Positions 56,557 through 64,000 of a stretch of 64,000 nt of DNA are shown here, in pieces. The number at the start of each line of letters is the position of its first letter. Position 1 is the first letter of the stretch. Origin of the DNA: Dryomyza anilis (taxonomy: Eukaryota > Arthropoda > Insecta > Diptera > Dryomyzidae); the NCBI GenBank assembly GCA_951804985.1, contig OX638130.1:35881394-35945393 (forward strand). The letters run 5' to 3'. Both the position numbers and the translations under genes were made by a program. The notes under the pieces were generated by a model that worked only from the letters and a program-made list of their open reading frames with translations, made no database searches and was not told the origin of the DNA.

Positions 56557-57134
56557 TGATCAGTTATCTGAGGTGCAGTTAATCAGTACTAAGCAAACTG
56601 TTAGTGTAATAAAGAGTATATCTGGTGAAGAAAATGGAAGTCTTTGCTCCGCTAATAAAAATGCCATTACGTAAGTTTTGTTGAGTGTTTTTATAATAAG
56701 GATGTTGAAGTGATGTTTATGGTTCTTGTGGAGACCATTCCTGATCAGAATGGTATTAAAAAACAAGTTGTTTTCTAATTTATGCGTGATCTGGTTTCGA
56801 AGGGAAATGGCCGTGCTAAATTTTTAATTCTGCTAGAAATGCAAATAATATTATTAAGAAAAATAATTTTCAATTCCTTCCACTGTTATGCAGGAAATGT
56901 GGCCGTATTGGTCATTTTTCTTATATTTATCGGGACAAAGAAGAGAGATGCTTATTGTTTGGAGCAGTTCCTCGGTGTGTTAATGGTTGCAGTAAAAAAA
57001 ATGTATTTTGTGTGATTCCCTGGATCACACATCGTTGGATGCCTCCTGTAGAGTGCGTGCGTCGAGACAACAACAGGATTATGACTCTGGAGAATATCTC
57101 ATTTAAGAAGTACAAAGATAAATATAAATCGTAA
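56557..57134 (+). pseudogene. Non-LTR ORF1 with zinc knuckles (D1)
   Basis: The N-terminal part reads KDDQLSEVQLISTKQTVSVI (56562 on). A middle domain follows with frameshifts (RDLVSKGNGRAK). The knuckle region is LCRKCGRIGHFSYIY, then KEERCLLFGAVPRC (56885-56985), where the first motif lacks its last Cys. Jockey/I-type ORF1 proteins carry three such CCHC motifs. Here they are degenerate. Confidence 0.7.
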
Positions 57135-57331
57135 AATGATTATAATTCATTAGGTTCTGAGGATTACAATGCCCAGTTTCTGCTTGTTAAAAAGAATAGG
57201 AATGTAGTTAAAAATGTTTTTCCAGTTGTTGAACCATTTATTTGTGAGCCCTCGACACCGGTAATAATTAATATTGTGTCCTCTGAATTTGAAAAATTCA
57301 CGAGAGACATGTTGAAGTTATCTTTTTAGTT

Positions 57332-57583
57332 ATGAAATTTTTGCAATATAATGTACAAAGTTTCATAACTAATAAAGATAATATTGAATATTATATTAAT
57401 AATAATGTTGATATTTGTTGTTTTTCTGAAATTTTTCACTATGATGCTAATTTGAAGTTGTTAAATTATAAGGTTATAAATAAGTTCCGCAGTGACGGAT
57501 ATGGGGGTGTCTCAATTGTTTTGAAAAATAATATTAAAATTAAAAAAAATATTTATGATTCTGTTTTTAATGTTTTACTTTAA
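57332..57583 (+). pseudogene. Non-LTR endonuclease N-terminal fragment (D1)
   Basis: MKFLQYNVQSFITNKDNIEY, then NNVDICCFSEIFHYD and YGGVSIVLKNN: the start of an APE-type endonuclease, with LQYNVQS, the catalytic Glu in CCFSE, and GGVSI. It stops after 83 codons. The rest of the endonuclease and the whole RT are missing and an F2 fragment follows. Confidence 0.82.
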
Positions 57584-57619
57584 AACATTAAATCTATGTC
57601 CTAATCTGACTATAATCTT

Positions 57620-57716
57620 TGAACAAATTACCCGGGTAGCTCGAACATTTAATACAGGGTTTTTCGAGTACTTCAACTACCAGGGTATTACCCGGGTAGC
57701 CCAGAGAGCTCTGGTA
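57620..57716. mobile_element. F2 foldback fragment (D1)
   Basis: ATTACCCGGGTAGCTCGAAC, then TTTTTCGAGTACTTCAACTA, ending GAGAGCTCTGG, the terminus of F2 reversed. Lacks the 19 bp CAGGTACCCGGGTAATCGA present in D2. Confidence 0.75.
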
Positions 57717-57721
57717 TAAAT

Positions 57722-58285
57722 ACAAGACAGAAGCGATAGAAAAAATAATAGAATAGCACTGATCAGTATCACAGGTGTAGTAAATAGGGGTTTGCCGCAA
57801 ACACGGCAATAAGACTCTCTCAGACAACACTTTTTAAGCTAGAATTGTACGGACACTCAAACATACTAAATCAATTTACAGAGACTAATATAAATAGGGA
57901 CTATATAACACCATATATTGACATTGGTAAAAACATAGTCATTGAAATACCATTTAGAAGACAATGGGAAGAGAAGACTCTAATTCAAAATAATGTAGTG
58001 AACGTTTACACCGATGGCTCAAAATTGGACATAGGAACTGGTTGTGGATTCTTCTGCGATACACTCAACATAAATAAATCTATAAAACTTAGAAAGGAAA
58101 TCTCGATATTTCAAGCAGAAATATTTGCTGTGGTGGAAGCGGCAAGATTGATTGCAATAGAGGCACTATCAGAGAATGATATTACCATTTTTATTGACAA
58201 TCAAGCTACTATTAAAGCCTTACAGAATAGAAATGTCAGATCGGACGTAGTCAGCCGTTGTAGCAGAGAGCTACAAGATCTTAAA
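57722..58285 (+). pseudogene. Non-LTR ORF2 C-terminal part with RNase H (D1)
   Basis: RIALISITG (57735-57765) and ELYGHSNILNQFTETNIN (57843 on). Then RNase H: NVYTDGSKLDIGTG (catalytic Asp), SIFQAEIFAVVEA (catalytic Glu), ITIFIDNQATIKAL (catalytic Asp). The frame ends at 58291 in the inserted hAT-like end; the missing last part of this domain is what is seen at 54.1 kb. Confidence 0.85.
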
Positions 58286-59256
58286 CAGTGATGCCAACTG
58301 GAGGGGAATTCCCCAATTTGTGGACAATTTTAGTCTTAGTGGGTAATCGGGGAATGGTCCACTTTTGGCGGGGAATTTCAAATTAAGATCTGTTACATTT
58401 TCTGCATTTCTAAGTGTTGGAATATAGGGGCATATTCCAACTTTTGATCGAATTTCATATGCAAATTTCAAAACAAACGTTTTTACTTTTAGATACAATA
58501 AGTACAATAAATAAATTTTAAAATGAATTTAAACAGCATGCTTTGACTTCAACGCTTTCAATTCGTTTGGAAAGTAATAAATTAATAATCCTTTGTTTAG
58601 AATTTTGCAGGTAAAATCGGATTCGATCGATAACTGGAACATACCTCTATATTCCAATCATGTCAGACATCGTAATTTGGCTTCTAATAAACACAATCTA
58701 TTAAACATGATTTCTAGATCTAGATAAATTCATTTAACATTTTTTGAATGTATCTGATGTTATGTTTTTAAATAAACGATACATTTTTACTTAATGTTAG
58801 ACCTGCAAATTTTACATGCCCCTTAATAGTTGAAAAAATATTGTTTTCAATATTTTAAAGATTGAGATTATTGGAAATTTAATATTTCAAAACTAAATAT
58901 ATCAATGACAAAAATGTATTAATGATAAAAACAAAAAAAAAAAAAAATCAAATATAATATATATTTACAATTGCACATTTCTTTATAAAGGTTTTTAAAT
59001 GGTTAAATTAAATTGTAGACATAATTTGCTCCTATTCAAAATATTTTTATTTGCATAAATTGTCCATTTTCAGTATTATTTTAAACCGAACTTATTATAA
59101 TTAATTTGTTTAATATAATCCATTTTTTCAGTCACATTATAGTCAACATTTCACATATATTTAAAATAATGTAAAAACTAATTTGTCGGGCTCTAGGTCT
59201 ACCAAGGGCAATATGTATTTTGCACTGGTTCAAAAAACAACAACAGTAATTGACAA
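58286..59256 (+). mobile_element. hAT-like element fragment (D1)
   Basis: Starts CAGTGATGCCAACTGG with subterminal GGGGAATTCCCC. It continues through AT-rich sequence to TTGTCGGGCTCTAGGTCTACC and ATTGACAA, where S4 is inserted. No opposite TIR in this copy. Confidence 0.7.
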
Positions 59257-59733
59257 CCAGTTGGGAAGGTTAGATCACATGGGAAATTTTAAAGTAGGTT
59301 TTAGTATGATAGTTGGGATTATCAAAATTATAGTCGGTCTAAGCCCTACACATATGTGTGGTTACCATTAAAAGTGGTATATAGGTCACCACGGTATACG
59401 AATCCTGAAAATAACTACAAACTTTCAATCGCTGAAGAATTTCCATTCATTTGATACCCATATTTACAAATGGGTAGGTGTACCGAATTTAATTTTTTTT
59501 TTTTGGAACCACAAGTCGTTTCGCCGGAAACCATTATTTTCATGTATTTGAGCATGAGTCAATATATATTTGACCAAAAAAAAAATTCCTAAGCACGTAT
59601 ACAGTAAAATTGATCTATAGATATAAATTGTATACGAGGTATTTGAACATAAGTGGTCGGTTCTCAGGTCACAATAGACCGATCATGCCAATTTTCTTGT
59701 TCAGACAGCTTAGATATATAAGTAATCTAAATC
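59257..59733 (+). mobile_element. Short dispersed element S, copy S4 (3'-truncated)
   Basis: Begins CCAGTTGGGAAGG; the GTCGG hairpin is shortened (GTCGGTCTAAGCCCTACAC). It stops at TCTAAATC at the D1/D2 joint. Confidence 0.85.
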
Positions 59734-60003
59734 AAAAAGACGATATAAGAAGGGGTAGCAGTCAATAGAATTTAAGAAATATGAATTAATAATAAATCAA
59801 AATAAATGGAAATTTACTAAATCACTTGTAACTTTAACATATATATATATACATCATAAACACATTAGAGGATACACATTGGACCTGATATGGTCTAAGT
59901 GGGTTTGCGTTTTCTTCTATCATTGTTGAAACCGCCAACTTCCTCACAACCTAAACCTAGCCCGTAGTTGATACTTCCTCCGATTCTGATTCTATGCCAG
60001 GTA

Positions 60004-60589
60004 AGGATGATCAGTTATCTGAGGTGCAGTTAATCAGTACTAAGCAAACTGTTAGTGTAATAAAGAGTATATCTGGTGAAGAAAATGGAAGTCTTTGCTC
60101 CGCTAATAAAAATGCCATTACGTAAGTTTTGTTGAGTGTTTTTATGATAAGGATGTTGAAGTGATGTTTTTGGTTCTTGTGGAGACCATTCCTGATCAGA
60201 ATGGTATTAAAAAACAAGTTGTTTTCTAATTTATGCGTGATCTGGTTTCGAAGGGAAATGGCCGTGCTAAATTAATTTTTAATTCTGCTAGAAATGCAAA
60301 TAATATTATTAAGAAAAATAATTTTCAATTCCTTCCACTGTTATGCAGGAAATGTGGCCGTATTGGTCATTTTTCTTATATTTATCGGGACAAAGAAGAG
60401 AGATGCTTATTGTTTGGAGCAGTTCCTCGGTGTGTTAATGGTTGCAGTAAAAAAAATGTATTTTGTGTGATTCCCTGGATCACACATCGTTGGATGCCTC
60501 CTGTAGAGTGCGTGCGTCGAGACAACAACAGGATTATGACTCTGGAGAATATCTCATTTAAGAAGTACAAAGATAAATATAAATCGTAA
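60004..60589 (+). pseudogene. Non-LTR ORF1 with zinc knuckles (D2)
   Basis: Equivalent to the D1 ORF1 but better preserved: 60233-60589 is open for 118 codons with RDLVSKGNGRAKLIFNSARN, LCRKCGRIGHFSYIY and ECVRRDNNRIMTLEN. A stop (TAA at 60227) separates it from the upstream part. Confidence 0.72.
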
Positions 60590-60786
60590 AATGATTATAA
60601 TTCATTAGGTTCTGAGGATTACAATGCCCAGTTTCTGCTTGTTAAAAAGAATAGGAATGTAGTTAAAAATGTTTTTCCAGTTGTTGAACCATTTGTTTGT
60701 GAGCCCTCGACACCGGTAATAATTAATATTGTGTCCTCTGAATTTGAAAAATTCACGAGAGACATGTTGAAGTTATCTTTTTAGTT

Positions 60787-61047
60787 ATGACATTTTTGCA
60801 ATATAATGTACAAAGTTTCATAACTAATAAAGATAATATTGAATATTATATTAATAATAATGTCGATATTTGTTGTTTTTCTGAAATTTTTCACTATGAT
60901 GCTAATGACTCTAATTTGAAGTTGTTAAATTATAAGGTTAAAAATAAGTTCCGCAGTGACGGATATGGGGGTGTCTCAATTGTTTTGAAAAATAATATTA
61001 AAATTAAAAAAATTATTTATGATTCTGTTTTTAATGTTTTACTTTAA
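60787..61047 (+). pseudogene. Non-LTR endonuclease N-terminal fragment (D2)
   Basis: Same as the D1 fragment with a three-residue insertion (DS N after YDAN). It stops after 86 codons; RT is missing. Confidence 0.82.
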
Positions 61048-61085
61048 AACATTAAATCTATGTCCTAATCTGACTATAATCTTTG

Positions 61086-61197
61086 AACAAATTACCCGGG
61101 TAGCTCGAACATTTAATACAGGGTTTTTCGAGTACTTCAACTACCAGGGTATTACCCGGGTAGCCCAGGTACCCGGGTAATCGAGAGCTCTGGTATA
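61086..61197. mobile_element. F2 foldback fragment (D2)
   Basis: Contains three ACCCGGGT palindromes and ends ACCCGGGTAATCGAGAGCTC then TGG, the exact reverse of the F2 left terminus at 26451. It occupies the place where the RT domain should be. Confidence 0.8.
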
Positions 61198-61199
61198 AA

Positions 61200-61764
61200 T
61201 ACAAGACAGAAGCGATAAAAAAAATAATAGAATAGCACTGATCAGTATCACAGGTGTAGTAAATAGGGGTTTGCCTCAAACACGGCAATAAGACTCTCTC
61301 AGACAACACTTTTTAAGCAAGAATTGTACGGACACTCAAACATACTAAATCAATTTACAGAGACTAATATAAATAGGGACTATATAACACCATATATTGA
61401 CATTGGTAAAAACATAGTCATTGAAATACCATTTAGAAGACAATGGGAAGAGAAGACTCTAATTCAAAATAATGTAGTGAACGTTTACACCGATGGCTCA
61501 AAATTGGACATAGGAACTGGTTGTGGATTCTTCTGCGATACACTCAACATAAATAAATCTATAAAACTTAGAAAGGAAATCTCGATATTTCAAGCAGAAA
61601 TATTTGCTGTGGTGGAAGCGGCAAGATTGATTGCAATAGAGGCACTATCAGAGACTGATATTACCATTTTTATTGACAATCAAGCTACTATTAAAGCCTT
61701 ACAGAATAGATATGTCAGATCGGACGTAGTCAGCCGTTGTAGCAGAGAGCTACAAGATCTTAAA
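61200..61764 (+). pseudogene. Non-LTR ORF2 C-terminal part with RNase H (D2)
   Basis: As in D1: VYTDGSKLDIGTG, FQAEIFAVVEA and FIDNQATIKAL, open from 61324 to 61770, cut by the hAT-like end at 61765. Confidence 0.85.
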
Positions 61765-62737
61765 CAGTGATGCTAACTGGAGGGGAATTCCCCAATTTGT
61801 GGACAATTTTAGACTTAGTGGGTAATCGGGGAATGGTCCACTTTTGGCGGGGAATTTCAAATTAAGATCTGTTATATTTTCTGCATTTCTAAGTGTTGGA
61901 ATATAGGGGCATATTCCAACTTTTGATCGAATTTCATATGCAAATTTCAAAACAAACGTTTTTACTTTTAGCTACAATAAGTACAATAAATAAATTTTAA
62001 AATGAATTTAAACAGCATGCTTTGACTTCAACACTTTCAATTCGTTTGGAAAGTAATAAATTAATAATCCTTTGTTTAGAATTTTGCAGGTAAAATCGGA
62101 TTCGATCGATAACTGGAACATACCTCTATATTCCAATCATGTCAGAGATCGTAATTTGGCTTCTAATAAACACAATCTATTAAACATGATTTCTAGATCT
62201 AGATAAATTCATTTAACATTTTTTGAATGTATCTGATGTTATGTTTTTAAATAAACGATACATTTTTACTTAATGTTAGACCTGCAAATTTTACATGCCC
62301 CTTAATAGTTGAAAAAATATTGTTTTCAATATTTTAAAGGTTGAGATTATTGGAAATTTAATATTTCAAAACTAAATATATCAATGACAAAAATGTATTA
62401 ATGATAAAAATCAAAAAAAAAAAAAAAATCAAATATAATATATATTTACAATTGCACATTTCTTTATAAAGGTTTTTAAATGGTTAAATTAAATTGTAGA
62501 CATAATTTGCTCCTATTCAAAATATTTTTATTTGCATAAATTGTCCATTTTCAGTATTATTTTAAACCGAACTTATTATAATTAATTTGTTTAATATAAT
62601 CCATTTTTTCAGTCACATTATAGTCAACATTTCACATATATTTAAAATAATGTAAAAACTAATTTGTCGGGCTCTAGGTCTACCAAGGGCAATATTTATT
62701 TTGCACTGGTTCAAAAAACAACAACAGTAATTGACAA
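61765..62737 (+). mobile_element. hAT-like element fragment (D2), continuing after S5
   Basis: CAGTGATGCTAACTGG start with one mismatch to D1. It contains the same AT-rich body and ends ATTGACAA at S5. After S5 (63420-63480) it continues with GTTGGCCGACCGTACAGCTG, as in the uninterrupted copy at 53430-53520. Confidence 0.7.
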
Positions 62738-63413
62738 CCAGTTGGGAAGGTTAGATCACATGGGAAATTTTAAAGTAGGTTTTAGTATGATAGTTGGGAT
62801 TATCAAAATTATAGTCGGTCTAAGCCCTACACATATGTGTGGTTACCATTAAAAGTGGTATATAGGTCACCAGGGTATACGAATCCTGAAAATAACTACA
62901 AACTTTCAATCGCTGAAGAATTTCCATTCATTTGATACCCATATTTACAAATGGGTAGGTGTACCGAATTTAATTTTTTTTTTTGGAACCACAAGTCGTT
63001 TCGCCGGAAACCATTATTTTCATGTATTTGAGCATGAGTCAATATATATTTGACCAAAAAAAATTTCCTAAGCACGTATACAGTAAAATTGATCTGTAGA
63101 TATAAATTGTATATGAGGTATTTGAACATAAGTGGTCGGTGCTCAGGTCACAATAGACCGATCATGCCAATTTTCTTGTTCAGACAGCTTAGATATATAA
63201 GAAATCTAAATCTTAAGTTTCATTGCTCTAGCTCTTCTATTTTTTCTGTAATCGTGATTTCAACAGACAGACAGATGGACATCGCTAAATCGACTCAGGA
63301 GGTCAAGCTGATCAAGAATATATATACTTTTCCATACCGGAGATGCTTTCTTATGGGTGTTACAAACGGCGTACCAAACTGAATATACTCTTTCACTTTC
63401 ATTGTAGGGTATA
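62738..63413 (+). mobile_element. Short dispersed element S, copy S5
   Basis: CCAGTTGGGAAGG to TTGTAGGGTATAA. The homologous empty site at 53510-53530 (minus strand, ATTGACAAAAAAC) shows the element sits between AA and AAA, so any duplication is AA or not resolvable. Confidence 0.85.
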
Positions 63414-64000
63414 AAAAACCAAAAACGTGTTGGCCGACCGTACAGCTGTTTCGGAAGCAGCCAAGCTTCCTCATCAGCGGTCTTGTATGCAGTTTGTGCT
63501 TAGCTAAATCTATAACTTCACTTTGTATAATGAGCAAAATTCGAATTCTGTTCTGCACAAAGTGACGAGAAGGCAAGCAGCAAAAACTGCACCAAGTTTA
63601 ATTTTTGTCAATTACTGTAGATGTGTTGCAGCAAGTTCGTATAGGCTGTAGAGTCTCTACAGCAGTCAAACACTTTTTAAATAATATAAGAAAAATATAT
63701 TTTTAAGAATTGAAAAATTTTTAAAATAATAAAAAAGAAAAATATATTTTAAAAAATTTTAAAAATATATATTATTTTCAGGTGTTAAAATGATTATTAT
63801 ATTAAATAACCGAGGCATAATCAATATTACCACTTACTCTTGGTTAAAAACTTATTAATTTATTTAAAAAAATCAATATTTTTATATTTTCCAAAATTTA
63901 ATATTGAGAAATTGAGACTCGAGTCTTAATCTATTTTCATAATTTTCATTTTAAATATTATACATGGCGTTGAACAAATGGCATAACAATAATGTTTATC
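63414..64000. other. hAT-like remainder then AT-rich DNA
   Basis: 63414-63500 continues the hAT-like fragment (GGAAGCAGCCAAGCTTCCTC). TTTTTGTCAATTACTGTAG near 63605 echoes the same family. 63660-64000 is AT-rich with no feature I can support. Confidence 0.5.

Larger units (their letters stand above)
59734..63413 (+). repeat. Composite direct repeat D2
   Basis: It begins with AAAAAGACGATATAAGAAGG, equivalent to the ORF2 end of D0 at 54629, includes a TATATATATACATC tract at 59840, then repeats D1 to the end of S5. D2 differs from D1 by single substitutions and a few indels (for example GCTAATGACTCTAATTTG at 60901 against GCTAATTTG in D1). Confidence 0.9.

Overview
This window is a graveyard of transposable elements from an insect genome, most likely a higher fly (Diptera). 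The reasons are the AT-rich base composition with long TA-type microsatellites, the mix of gypsy, copia, APE/RNase H non-LTR, hAT-like, foldback and Helitron-like elements, a 60-bp GT-AG intron typical of flies, and dispersed repeats with the GTCTGTCTGT / GATCAGCATGACC signature common in fly genomes. The species is not determined. I found no intact host gene, rRNA, functional tRNA or CRISPR. All long coding traces are broken, and the longest open frames (16.4-17.8 kb, 56.0-56.5 kb) are translations of simple repeats.

Layout. 0.2-6.9 kb: a foldback element with long inverted arms, split by a 5.4-kb APE-RT-RNase H non-LTR retrotransposon (target duplication ATGATACAT). 7-16.2 kb: a copia-type element on the minus strand (RT at 7.4-8.5 kb, integrase at 15.3-16.2 kb). 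Between its halves lie a dispersed repeat (family R) and two gypsy-type elements with tRNA-Leu primer sites. The first gypsy element carries a hAT-like insertion and a tRNA-like sequence in its LTR. Both gypsy copies lack protease, RT and RNase H through the same gag-to-linker fusion. 16.5-17.75 kb: a TA tract and about 1.1 kb of an 8-bp repeat. 18.5-27.6 kb: gypsy RNase H/integrase remains inside a 4.2-kb tandem duplication. Each copy also carries a TIR element with a small intron-containing reading frame and a CCCGGG-rich palindromic foldback element, which is complete only in copy 2.

28.5-32.2 kb: a decayed gypsy element on the minus strand. 32.3-32.8 kb: a Myb/SANT-like (zeste/MSANTD type) pseudogene with two in-frame stops. 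33.5-36.8 kb: a second, truncated minus-strand copy of the 1.1-kb non-LTR family (target duplication about GTTCCTGTT). 36.9-40.4 kb: AT-rich DNA with nothing recognised except a hairpin. 40.4-45 kb: duplicated family Q plus R repeats, the second interrupted by a TIR element that carries fragments of the host gene RIC1 (Rich). 45.2-50.3 kb: a gypsy element with a tRNA-Lys type primer site, interrupted by a short dispersed element (family S). 50.5-52 kb: two more S copies, head to head. 52-54 kb: hAT-like remains. 54.1-63.4 kb: one diverged (D0) and two near-identical (D1, D2) direct copies of a composite of non-LTR ORF1, endonuclease and RNase H pieces plus foldback, hAT-like and S fragments. 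Between D0 and D1 lie a 15-bp minisatellite and a Helitron-like 3' end.

The observations most worth following are: capture of RIC1 exons by a TIR element (43.2-44.4 kb); the gypsy lineage in which gag is fused to the integrase linker; the tRNA-like sequence with a Pol III terminator inside an LTR; the 97-residue spliced frame in the duplicated TIR element; and the minisatellite-bearing Helitron-like element.
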